Assembly (NCBI GenBank): GCA_014859105.1
Contig: JACUUX010000008.1
Location: 1-64,000 of the forward strand
Length of the DNA: 64,000 nt
Reading direction: 5' to 3'
DNA from: Nitrospirota bacterium
GTDB taxonomy: Bacteria; Nitrospirota; Thermodesulfovibrionia; Thermodesulfovibrionales; SM23-35
Position 1 is the stretch's first letter; each line of letters starts with the position of its first letter. Positions 49,530 to 58,543 of the stretch are shown here, piece after piece. The notes beneath the pieces were generated by a model, which worked only from the letters and a program-made list of their open reading frames with translations, had not been told where the DNA came from and made no database searches. A program made the position numbers and the translations under genes.

Positions 49530-49994
49530 TTATTGACACTTATCACATAATCCATAAAACTGGATGAGGTGATTTGTGATTTTAAAGTTATATTTTTTTG
49601 ATAGACCCTTTTCCGTTTTTTTCAGTAACTCTACTTCATCATCAATAAAATCAGTATAGTCAATAATTCTTCCACAACCGCTACATACCAGATGGTGATG
49701 ATGACCGATACTTTTAGGTCCTTCAGATAGTTCATATCTTGCCCTGCCATCACCGAAATCAAACTTAAATACCAGACCCATTTGAACAAGTATTTCTAAT
49801 GTGCGATATACAGTTGTAAGCCCTATAGCCGGATATATCTTATGAACCGCCAGATATATATCTTCAGCACTCAGATGTTCTGATGTCTGGCTCAAGACAT
49901 CCATTATTACCTGCCTGGGCATGGTCAATCTGTACCCGCACCCTTGAAATTTTCCATGTATCCAGGGTGGCCCTGTGCCGTTTCTCCAAGGCAT
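49530..49994 (-). CDS. Fur family transcriptional regulator
   Basis: RQVIMDVLSQTSEHLSAEDIY..GLTTVYRTLEILVQMGLV..HHHLVCSGCGRIID. Confidence 0.94.
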   Translation of the reverse strand: MPWRNGTGPPWIHGKFQGCGYRLTMPRQVIMDVLSQTSEHLSAEDIYLAVHKIYPAIGLTTVYRTLEILVQMGLVFKFDFGDGRARYELSEGPKSIGHHHHLVCSGCGRIIDYTDFIDDEVELLKKTEKGLSKKYNFKITNHLIQFYGLCDKCQ

Positions 49995-50087
49995 TTAATT
50001 ATTCTCTCCTAGTAAATTTTTGTCACCCTTCATCTCTTTATTAAACTTAATCTCAATCTTCCTTCCGTAAATGTCCTCTTATTTATT

Positions 50088-50133
50088 GATAATGGTTTTC
50101 ATTATTAATAACATACTACAAAACTTTTGTCAA
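50088..50133 (-). promoter_or_regulatory. Fur-box promoter: TTGACA-N17-TATTAA with box GATAATGGTTTTCATTATT
   Basis: Sequence match to Fur consensus upstream of fur. Confidence 0.8.
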
Positions 50134-50290
50134 GTTTGAAGTGAGGACAGATTTTATGTCATATAACCGTATCTACCGATATAAATTTTGGCTCATGTCC
50201 GGTTCGAGGAGGGTAAAATTGAGAGGTTTATCAAAATATTTGTGAAACCGTACCATAAAATTTCTACATTTTAAATAGTTAAATAACCTG

Positions 50291-51142
50291 TTACGTAAGC
50301 AACTCTTCTTTTAATTTTTCTATACCTATTCTTTTCAGAAACGGCCTAAGCCTTTTTTCTTCAGGCAGGGCGTGTTTCTTGTAATAATCAATTATTTTTC
50401 CTATCAAAGGAACTAAATCCTCGGTCTTTACCATATCATCCAGTATCTCTCCTGTGAATGCCGGCCAGGAGCCACGTCCTCCAACTAAGATAGTAAAACC
50501 TTTTTCTTCTGCACTGATTGCAGAAATTGGACAGTTTTGAATACATCTTCCACATTTTTTACATTTACCAGAATTAATTTCAGCCTTTTTATATTCATTT
50601 ATAGTAATGGCCTTCATTAAACACATCTCTGCACATTTCCCGCAGCCATCACATTTTTCCAGATCCACTTTGGGTTTTGCCTTTCCTATGATGCCTATAT
50701 CATCGAACTGAGGTCGAGTGCAAGGGAAGGCACAACCGGATATGTTTATCTTAACAGCTCCCGGAAGCGGCATTTCTCCGTACTTCTTATCCAGTTCTCT
50801 AGCTATCTCTATGGTATCATGGACACAATTTTTATACCTTCCACCAGTACAAGCAACTATATTTCTTACCCTTAAACCTGCAGACCCACCTTTGAGTCCT
50901 ACCTTTCCCAACTTTTCTAATGCATCTTCAATATATTGTTCCTTAATTTCTGGAAGCAGTACTTCTTGCCTGTGGGTAAGATGTACTTCGCCACAACCCC
51001 AATCTGTGGCAATATCTTTTAAGGTATCAAGCTGAAAGGTATCAAGCATCCCCCCACAGGTACGCACCTTGATTTCATATGTCCCATTCCTTTTTGTCAG
51101 ATACGGCCTATTTTTATCCACACTGGTTCTTTCCTTTGCCAT
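50291..51142 (-). CDS. Sulfite/nitrite reductase-like sirohaem/Fe-S protein with 2x[4Fe-4S] insertion
   Basis: VHLTHRQEVLLPEI..VRNIVACTGGRYKNCVHDT..KINISGCAFPCTRPQFDDIG..CDGCGKCAEMC..CKKCGRCIQNCP. Confidence 0.85.
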   Translation of the reverse strand: MAKERTSVDKNRPYLTKRNGTYEIKVRTCGGMLDTFQLDTLKDIATDWGCGEVHLTHRQEVLLPEIKEQYIEDALEKLGKVGLKGGSAGLRVRNIVACTGGRYKNCVHDTIEIARELDKKYGEMPLPGAVKINISGCAFPCTRPQFDDIGIIGKAKPKVDLEKCDGCGKCAEMCLMKAITINEYKKAEINSGKCKKCGRCIQNCPISAISAEEKGFTILVGGRGSWPAFTGEILDDMVKTEDLVPLIGKIIDYYKKHALPEEKRLRPFLKRIGIEKLKEELLT

Positions 51143-51158
51143 GACATCATTCCTTATT

Positions 51159-51206
51159 GATAATGATTTTCATTATTAATTTAATCATTACTCCTATTTT
51201 TGTCAA
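51159..51206 (-). promoter_or_regulatory. Fur-box promoter: TTGACA-N17-TAAATT with box GATAATGATTTTCATTATT
   Basis: Near-consensus Fur box upstream of the sulfite reductase-like gene. Confidence 0.82.
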
Positions 51207-51554
51207 GCATTTTGTTTAACATCGTTTTTATTTAAAAGTTAGTGTTTATTTTCTGTGCAAAATTCTTGGAGTCAAAGAAAACGGTGTATTCTCTATTGAT
51301 GAAAAATTAACACTTATAAGCGAGTATACTAAGACCTATTGTATTCCAAAGGGGCAGGAGCTTTTTTATAATATTAAAATCTTCATTTATGAAAACAGAC
51401 TCTGGTTTCGCTGCAGCATACCAATTAAACAGATGGGTATCGTTAGAAGAAGCAGTTATTTGTGCTAATTTGACAGAGGAAATTGGTTGTTTCAGATTAA
51501 TTGAATCTATATCTGTCAGCACACTTGGGTAAAGCTCGGTACAATATTTCCCCT

Positions 51555-51977
51555 TTATATTACTTCCTTCCCTGCATCTGGTCCGGGGCTGGTTATATAA
51601 ATAGATTTTACCTTTACAATAACCACCCCTTTTGGATCCAGTTCAGGTTTTTCGGCCTTTAGTATTCTAATACCTTCTTCAAATAAGTTACCAGAGGTTT
51701 CAATCCTTGCATGTCCTTTAAATTGATATCCTTTCCTTGGTTTAATATCCCAATCCCAGACTGAAAGTGCTACATTAGGATTTTGTTTTATATTTTCTAC
51801 TGTCTTTTTCATAAAGATATCTACAAACATAATCTCATCATCTGAAACTATTTTAGTAAAATGAATAGGAACTACATTGGGCATCCCTTCCTTGGTAGAG
51901 GTAGCAAATGCCCATCCCCTCGTCTTTTCTATTACTTCCTTTATTTCCTGGGTAATGTTTGCCATAATTGCCTCCAA
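51555..51977 (-). CDS. Pyridoxamine 5'-phosphate oxidase-like FMN-binding protein
   Basis: TRGWAFATSTKEGMPNVVPIHFTKIV. Confidence 0.85.
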   Translation of the reverse strand: MEAIMANITQEIKEVIEKTRGWAFATSTKEGMPNVVPIHFTKIVSDDEIMFVDIFMKKTVENIKQNPNVALSVWDWDIKPRKGYQFKGHARIETSGNLFEEGIRILKAEKPELDPKGVVIVKVKSIYITSPGPDAGKEVI

Positions 51978-52168
51978 TCTTCTTAGAAAATCTTACTTGG
52001 TGTAAAAAAATTTTTCAATAGAAAAAATTGCTCCATTGTCTGAATAATGAACATATTGCCCGTTTTACAAACAAAAAAACCTTGCGATGGTAAGTCATCT
52101 TTTAGTCTCTTTTATATTATTAGTTCATACATCGAAAAATACCAATTTTCTTCATATTTATTCTTTTT

Positions 52169-52213
52169 TATAACGATTTTTATTATTAATAGCATACTAT
52201 TTCATTTTGCCAA
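52169..52213 (-). promoter_or_regulatory. Weaker Fur-box-like promoter TTGGCA-N17-ATTAAT with TATAACGATTTTTATTATT
   Basis: Same layout as 50088 and 51159 sites. Confidence 0.55.
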
Positions 52214-52227
52214 GACTAAAATGTGGG

Positions 52228-52303
52228 CTTGTCATGACAATAGAAACGGATCCTGTCTTGAAATAAGTTCAAGATTATTCAGGACTTGGTTCAGCATGAC
52301 AAG
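52228..52303. repeat. CTTGTCATG...CATGACAAG inverted-repeat element
   Basis: 9-bp terminal inverted arms, intergenic. Confidence 0.6.
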
Positions 52304-52334
52304 GAATGGTCGTACCCACTGACCGTGGGAGTCC

Positions 52335-52679
52335 TTACTTATACTCATGGGTACCCAGAATTATTGGAAGACCTATTTTGCTTTCCAAGATCTTTACTAT
52401 ATCTTCGACCGGCACATAAGGGCACCCTGGCCTTGCGTCTACCAAGCACGAGCTCAAGTAGATAGCGTCGGGTCTTATCTCCGAAAGCTTCATAGCCATG
52501 CCGATGTTCGACACTATGGTTCGACCAGGGCACTCACATCTGACAAAACCTACAACCTGAACTGGGGTACTGAATTTTCCTTCGCCCAGCGCGGCGGCCT
52601 TCAAGCATCGCCATTCCCCAGCACATCCATAGCCCGCATCCATATAAGCACCGCATCCTACGATAAGCACTTTTTGCAT
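52335..52679 (-). CDS. CGGC domain protein
   Basis: MQKVLIVGCGAYMDAGYGCAGEWRCLKAA..FVRCECPGRTI..IYLSSCLVDARPGCPYV. Confidence 0.8.
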   Translation of the reverse strand: MQKVLIVGCGAYMDAGYGCAGEWRCLKAAALGEGKFSTPVQVVGFVRCECPGRTIVSNIGMAMKLSEIRPDAIYLSSCLVDARPGCPYVPVEDIVKILESKIGLPIILGTHEYK

Positions 52680-52931
52680 TATATCACCTCCCAAATTAAA
52701 AGTTTTATTTAACTAATCCTCATAGAGAGGTTTAGTTATTTTAATATACTCATATCATACATAATATTACGGAATAATCATATATGCACTATTTGTAAAA
52801 ATCAAGCCTAACATTAGGGTAGGGGAAAGCAGAGCTACCGCAAGAACAATGCCTATCAGGTGAAGCGTAACCTTGATAGATAATAGTTTGAAAGTTATAT
52901 AAGATAATAAACTCGGGAATCTTTTCTTGTT

Positions 52932-53297
52932 TCAAATAAATGTTCTTTTCCACCATATACCCATATCATACCCTTTTTTAAATCTTATACCTGTAATATC
53001 TCTACACTTACTTGTACCAAAACGATTAGTAAACTCTAAGTAATATCTCTTGCAATCACCACATATGTCTTTATTTTCATTTAGAGCCAAGGCTAATATA
53101 CCGCCTACTAAAGAACCGCATGTGTCACTTTCATCTCCAAATCCGCCACCAAGCCCGGTAGCTGCTTTTATAATATTTTTATCTTTAAGACCGGTGAGCC
53201 ACGACGTGGCTGAAAGGATGGCCTGTGATCATGTAGCTCCACCCATGACATATCTAATAGATTCAGAAAAGGCCTTTTGTATCCTGAATTCCTTCAT
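52932..53297 (-). CDS. C-GCAxxG-C-C family selenoprotein; in-frame UGA (Sec23) at 53229-53231
   Basis: MKEFRIQKAFSESIRYVMGGATUSQAILSATSWLTGLKDKNIIKAATGLGGGFGDESDTCGSLVGGILALALNENKDICGDCKRYYLEFTNRFGTSKCRDITGIRFKKGYDMGIWWKRTFI*; absent from the ORF track; SECIS-like hairpin AGCCAC-GTC-GTGGCT. Confidence 0.82.
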
Positions 53298-53315
53298 TTA
53301 TACTATTTAACTAAT

Positions 53316-54041
53316 CTAAGGGATGGTCTTCATCTGTGCCACAGACCAGCCGTGGAGCGGAAGCAATATATCTGCCATTTCCTTTACTTTTAGAACGCTT
53401 TCATAAGAATCAATAACACTAAGGTGAACACCTGGTGGGATAGGTGGTGCTTTTTCAGGAAAATTTTTCTCATTGCAGCACCAACCTGCTATAATGGCCT
53501 TTCCTTTAGCAGTGTTTATGACGACAGATTGGGTGCCCGGAGTGTGGCTGGGGGTAAGCAAAACATGGATACCTTCTACAATTTCCTGATCCCCTTCAAC
53601 GGTAACAACATCGCAACCATCCAGAATGTCTGGGAAAAAACGGCGTTCAATAGGATGAGGATTTTTCAAAGCCTCATATTCTGCCTTTTGTACATAGATT
53701 TTGGCATTTTTACACTTTTTGTCATTTTCGCAATGATCATTATGAAGATGGGTATGGATAATGACATCCACATCTTGGGGTTTAAGACCTACCTTTGCCA
53801 ATGCCTGTTCAAATTCTAATATTTCTATCCCATGTTTTTTACTTAATTCTGCAGTTACTTCTGGTGGAAGAACAAAGGTTTCTAATCCTGTATCTATTAA
53901 TATATTTTTATCCCCTCCTTCAATATAGAACACCATAATAGGGATGTGAATTCTCTGCCCATACCAGCGCAGATAGGTCATAAAACCTTGATCCAGCTCA
54001 TTCGCTCCGACTATTAGGGGATGAATGATATATTCACGCAT
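53316..54041 (-). CDS. MBL fold metallo-hydrolase (N-acyl homoserine lactonase-like)
   Basis: IHTHLHNDHCEND..LTPSHTPGTQSVV..GWCCN. Confidence 0.9.
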   Translation of the reverse strand: MREYIIHPLIVGANELDQGFMTYLRWYGQRIHIPIMVFYIEGGDKNILIDTGLETFVLPPEVTAELSKKHGIEILEFEQALAKVGLKPQDVDVIIHTHLHNDHCENDKKCKNAKIYVQKAEYEALKNPHPIERRFFPDILDGCDVVTVEGDQEIVEGIHVLLTPSHTPGTQSVVINTAKGKAIIAGWCCNEKNFPEKAPPIPPGVHLSVIDSYESVLKVKEMADILLPLHGWSVAQMKTIP

Positions 54042-54299
54042 CGCTTCCTCCTGAATTTTGAAAATTTTTGTTTGAAGTAATTCCCAATTAATTAAATTGA
54101 CTCTTTATCTATATTAGGTTTTTTAAATGGTAATTTCAATATAAAACTCAAGATAAAACTCAAGTTGATGTCTCCAATTGTCCCGTGAACAATGACGTGT
54201 ATGTTACAAAAATCTATAGATAATGTTTTAACTATAGTAATTATGTATTTTATTTTTAAAAATTTTGTGATTAAAATAATTTTCCAGGAGGGTGTATAT

Positions 54300-55391
54300 A
54301 TGTCTTCTAAAAATCTTTTTGCAACTCGTTGGGGTATCATAGCTGTCGGTATATTTATTGGTATCTTGGCACCCTTGCTCCAGAAATGGGGAAATCCCGG
54401 AAATATGGGTATCTGTGTTGCCTGTTTTGATCGTGATATTGCGGGTGCTCTTGGCTTGCACAGAGCTGCTGTTGTGCAATATATGCGTCCGGAGATTATC
54501 GGATTCGTTCTTGGTTCATTGATTGCGGCTTATATGTTCAAGGAATTCAGGCCGCGGGTCGGTTCCGCAGCCATTGTAAGATTTATTCTGGGAATCTTTG
54601 CAATGATCGGAGCTCTTGTTTTTCTTGGTTGTCCATGGCGAGCCTTACTTCGTCTTGCTGGCGGCGACTGGAATGCTATTCTGGGTTTGTTTGGCCTTAT
54701 TACAGGCATCTGGATAGGTACGAGATTTCTTAAAGGTGGATATAATTTAGGGCGTACTCAACAGACCTACACATCTGTAGGGTGGATTTTCCCACTGCTT
54801 ATGCTGGGATTTCTAATATTGATGCTCATTGATCCCCAGGTCGAAGGACAGGGGAGAGGTAAGCTTCTATTTTACAGTGTAAAAGGACCGGGCTCTATGC
54901 ATGCCTCCCTCATCGTATCTCTTATCGTAGGTCTTGGCGTAGGTTTTCTGGCACAGCGAAGCCGTTTTTGTACGATGGGCGCATTCCGTGATCTAATTTT
55001 ATTTCGCCAGTCACATCTTTTTTTAGGAGTTCTCAGCCTCGCTGCTGCAGCATTTGCCACAAATCTGATTCTTAAGCAATTTCACCCTGGTTTTGCAGGT
55101 CAGCCTGTTTCACATACAATGCATGTCTGGAATTTTGCAGGTATGACACTTGCGGGTCTTGCCTTTGCTCTTGCCGGTGGTTGTCCGGGGCGTCAGCTCT
55201 TTCTGGCAGGTGAGGGAGATGGTGACTCCGCAGTATTTGTTTCAGGGATGATCATTGGGGCTGGTTTTGCCCACAATTTCGGATTGGCCAGTTCCCCGAA
55301 AGGAGTCGGACCTAACGGTATTATTGCAGTGATTATTGGACTGGTGGTTTGTTTATTTATTGGATTCACCATGAGAAAAAAAGCATCATAA
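54300..55391 (+). CDS. yedE: YedE-family putative selenium transporter (YeeE/YedE)
   Basis: GNPGNMGICVACFDRDIAGALGLHRAAVVQYMRPEIIGFVLGS..; RBS aggagggtgtatat-ATG at 54300. Confidence 0.88.
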   Translation: MSSKNLFATRWGIIAVGIFIGILAPLLQKWGNPGNMGICVACFDRDIAGALGLHRAAVVQYMRPEIIGFVLGSLIAAYMFKEFRPRVGSAAIVRFILGIFAMIGALVFLGCPWRALLRLAGGDWNAILGLFGLITGIWIGTRFLKGGYNLGRTQQTYTSVGWIFPLLMLGFLILMLIDPQVEGQGRGKLLFYSVKGPGSMHASLIVSLIVGLGVGFLAQRSRFCTMGAFRDLILFRQSHLFLGVLSLAAAAFATNLILKQFHPGFAGQPVSHTMHVWNFAGMTLAGLAFALAGGCPGRQLFLAGEGDGDSAVFVSGMIIGAGFAHNFGLASSPKGVGPNGIIAVIIGLVVCLFIGFTMRKKAS

Positions 55392-55403
55392 GGAGGGTTG
55401 AGG

Positions 55404-55622
55404 ATGAGCGACATTGTTGATGCAAGAGGACTTTCATGTCCCCAGCCGGTTTTAATGACTCTGGATGAAATCAAAAAAGTCAATAAAGGTGAAATAGTTG
55501 TCATGGTGGATACTGATACATCAAAGGAAAATGTAAGCCGTGCTGCGAAAACACAGGGATGGCAGGTTTTTGATATTCAACCAGAGGGCGAAGGATACAG
55601 AATAACGATAAGAAAGGATTAA
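55404..55622 (+). CDS. TusA/SirA-like (YedF N-terminal-like) protein
   Basis: DIVDARGLSCPQPVLMTLDEIKK. Confidence 0.92.
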   Translation: MSDIVDARGLSCPQPVLMTLDEIKKVNKGEIVVMVDTDTSKENVSRAAKTQGWQVFDIQPEGEGYRITIRKD

Positions 55623-55623
55623 A

Positions 55624-56175
55624 GTGTCACTGTTCAAGAGTTTTAAGAAAAAAATAAAAAATGAACCTGACCCACAAAATCAGGATCGGGGCATACTCGT
55701 TTTTGAAAATACAAGTGAGGTAATAAGGGCTGAAAATATCCTGAAGACCGAAGGCTGGAAAATAAAAGTTATGGGGCCACCCCCGGAGATACGGAGTGGA
55801 TGCGACCTTGTTATAGAATTTCCGCTCATTGAAGAACTTTATGTTCTAAGAAGGCTTACCGAGGTCGGTGTAAAGCCAATTAAGGTTGTGCCTGTCAACA
55901 GTGTTTTGCTTAAACCTGTTGATCTTTTTCAAATAAGAGATTTTGGAAGGCACCTGATGATACGTGCAGCAAATATGAAAATCGCTGTCGATAAAAAAAC
56001 TTTAATGATTGTGAATGTTTCCGGTGGCGGATGTCCCGATGTTCCATATTTAGCAAGCCAGATGGTAGGTAAGTATTTAACGGATGCGCCGCATCCGGGA
56101 GATATAGGCCATACTCTCTGCGGTTATGCATTACAGATAGCATATGATGAGATAAGAAATAGATGCTCGCTGTAG
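55624..56175 (+). CDS. DUF3343 (putative Se/S carrier-like) domain protein
   Basis: DRGILVFENTSEVIRAENILKTEGWKIKVMGPPPEIRSGCDLVIEF. Confidence 0.8.
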   Translation: MSLFKSFKKKIKNEPDPQNQDRGILVFENTSEVIRAENILKTEGWKIKVMGPPPEIRSGCDLVIEFPLIEELYVLRRLTEVGVKPIKVVPVNSVLLKPVDLFQIRDFGRHLMIRAANMKIAVDKKTLMIVNVSGGGCPDVPYLASQMVGKYLTDAPHPGDIGHTLCGYALQIAYDEIRNRCSL

Positions 56176-57035
56176 TAGGAACCATACCTGACAAAGAATT
56201 TCCTCTTACGTCTGGCCCGGTTTTGTTGAATGATGATCATATAAATATCAGAGACAAAGCTGTCAATATAAATCGTGGTACGCCGGCACTATTGGCAGCA
56301 GCTGTTGAGACCCTCAAATTTATGAAAAAACCAAATCCTGTTGGTTATTTAATTGGAGACATAGGCCTCGGAGATGGAAGCAGACGCCTCTACAAATTTC
56401 TTACAGAAAACCTCAAATCTGCCTCTTTCCACACTATTACATTCCATTATTTACAGCCTGATGTTGACTGGTGTAATAAGGTTATATTAACTATAGAGGA
56501 TATGTCACAACGTCCAATTCTGATTGCTGACGCCGGATTTATGTACGTAGCAAAGATGAGCGGAAATGCAACTATATTTGATCTATTCACACCGGATGCA
56601 GGGGAACTTGCATTTTTAGCAGATGAAGAAGCTCCGCATCCCTTTTATACCAGGGGATTCATCCTGCATGAAGAGAATCTCATACCTGATCTTATAAAAA
56701 GAGCATATATTCATGGCAATGCTGCACGTTATCTTCTCGTAAAAGGGAAACAGGACTACATTGTCGATAAGGATGGAATAATTACAGTTATTGATAGCCC
56801 TGATGAAGAGGCTCTCGAACCCATAGGGGGTACTGGCGATACCCTTACCGGAATAGTCTCAGCTTTGATAGCTTCAGGAATGGAAATAAGTTTAGCAGCA
56901 GCACTTGCAGCCAAAGTTAACAGACTTGCCGGGTACCACGCAATGCCAACACCGGCGACTCAGGTATCCGAGATAATAAAGCAAATTCCCCGCGCCCTTG
57001 AGGATGTTTTTAACTCCAGAAAGACTTTGATATAA
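56163..57035 (+). CDS. NAD(P)H-hydrate dehydratase/ribokinase-like protein
   Basis: GGTGDTLTGIVSALIASGMEISLAAALAAKVNRLAG. Confidence 0.75.
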   Translation: MLAVVGTIPDKEFPLTSGPVLLNDDHINIRDKAVNINRGTPALLAAAVETLKFMKKPNPVGYLIGDIGLGDGSRRLYKFLTENLKSASFHTITFHYLQPDVDWCNKVILTIEDMSQRPILIADAGFMYVAKMSGNATIFDLFTPDAGELAFLADEEAPHPFYTRGFILHEENLIPDLIKRAYIHGNAARYLLVKGKQDYIVDKDGIITVIDSPDEEALEPIGGTGDTLTGIVSALIASGMEISLAAALAAKVNRLAGYHAMPTPATQVSEIIKQIPRALEDVFNSRKTLI

Positions 57036-57093
57036 TAAAAATATAATTAAGGATTCAATTTGAAAATTTAATATAGCAACACGGAAGGTAAAT

Positions 57094-58143
57094 TTGATTA
57101 AAAAAGATGTACCGAAGCTTACAGAAAAAGCTCGTGCTGCTGGTTGAGCTTCAAAAATTAGTCCGGGTGACTTAACAGAAATTTTGCATGGACTGATATT
57201 TGAAAAGGATCCTAATCTTCTCGTTGGGATCGAGACGTGTGACGACGCTGGAATATATAGACTTACAGATCAAATAGCGCTTATTCAGACGCTCGATTTC
57301 TTTACGCCTATTGTGAATGATCCTTATGACTTCGGAAGGATTGCTGCTGCAAATTCTTTCAGTGATGTCTATGCTATGGGTGGAAAACCACTGACAGCAA
57401 TGAATATCGTTTGCTTTCCAATCAAAGACATGGATAAAGCAATACTGCGTTCTGTTATTGAAGGTGGTCTGGAAATTATCCATAAGGCGAAGGCTATAAT
57501 GATCGGCGGACACAGTGTGGAAGATCCGGAGTTAAAATACGGCCTATCTGTAACAGGTACTGTGCATCCTCAAAAATTTTTAACGAATGCCGGTGCGAGG
57601 CCGGGAGATCTTCTCATTCTTACTAAACCGCTTGGAACAGGGATTCTTGCAACTGCCCTAAAAGCAAATAAACTTGATGAAAAGGTCATAATTGAGATTA
57701 CGGAACTGATGGCTGCTCTAAATAAGGATGCTGCCGAGGTTATGGTAGATGTTGGTGTTCACGCCTGTACAGACATTACCGGCTTTGGATTATTAGGACA
57801 TTCTCTTGAAATGGCTAAAGCAAGTAAAGTAGGGTTGCGAATCTATACTGAAAAAGTTCCAGTGATTCCTGCGGCTATAACATTTGCTTCCATGGGTATG
57901 GTTCCCGCAGGGAGCTTTGCAAATCAAAAATTCTGTTCTCATCATCTCGATATTGATCCATCAATAGATCCGATTATTTTGGATATTATATCCGACGCAC
58001 AAACCTCGGGTGGCTTACTCATATCTGTTTCAGAAAAACAGGCTTCTTTCCTCATTCAAAAGCTTCAGGAGAGAAAAACCCCATCAGCACATATCATCGG
58101 AGAAGTATTGAAAGAACCGATGGGAGCAATTCAAGTTCGCTGA
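57094..58143 (+). CDS. selD: Selenide, water dikinase SelD, a selenoprotein with UGA/Sec18 at 57145-57147
   Basis: LIKKDVPKLTEKARAAGUASKISPGDLTEILHGLIFEKDPNLLVGIETCDDAGIYR...; ORF track begins only at 57184; same frame. Confidence 0.93.
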
Positions 58144-58170
58144 AGAATATTACTTTTCTTTATTAAAAAA

Positions 58171-58404
58171 ATGAAGCGTAACTATAAAATAAAACCGGAC
58201 ATGACTGTTCTTGAGGTATTGAAAGAAAACAGGAAATGTGAAGATGTTTTTAAAAAATATGATAAAAAAATAGGTAAATGTGTATGCTGTGAATTTTTGT
58301 TTACACCTTTAAACCACTTTGCTGGAAAATTTGACTTAGATCTGCAAAAACTTATTGAAGAGTTAGAAACCTATGCCATGGGTATAAAAGAAAAAACTAA
58401 TTGA
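58171..58404 (+). CDS. DUF1858-like small protein
   Basis: IKPDMTVLEVLKENRKCEDVFKKYDKKIGKCVCC.. Confidence 0.7.
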   Translation: MKRNYKIKPDMTVLEVLKENRKCEDVFKKYDKKIGKCVCCEFLFTPLNHFAGKFDLDLQKLIEELETYAMGIKEKTN

Positions 58405-58543
58405 TTAGATCATTCGAAAGATGGCATATAAAAATTTAATCATTGTATGATATTATAATGCAATTTTAGAATATCTAAAGCTTTCTGAATAATACAGACG
58501 CAATAAAATTCTATCGTAAAGACAAAAATAATAGGAGGTTGAA

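Noticed and set aside
51307-51522. ORF 51307-51522 (-) and its in-frame upstream extension (KGKYCTELYPSV...)
   Set aside because: Looks coding but could not be assigned to a family; left unannotated.
52775-52931. Hydrophobic open frame continuing after the selenoprotein stop (VTLHLIGIVLAVALLSPTLMLGLIFTNSAY)
   Set aside because: In frame after TGA 52932-52934, but the family core has ended and there is no Sec argument for this second TGA; probably chance or a remnant.
53050-53310. ORF 53050-53310 (+) as a gene
   Set aside because: Antisense to the C-GCAxxG-C-C selenoprotein; the minus strand explains the coding signal.
57184-58143. SelD start at 57184 as given by the ORF track
   Set aside because: Would omit the catalytic Sec/Lys motif that is present upstream in the same frame beyond a UGA.
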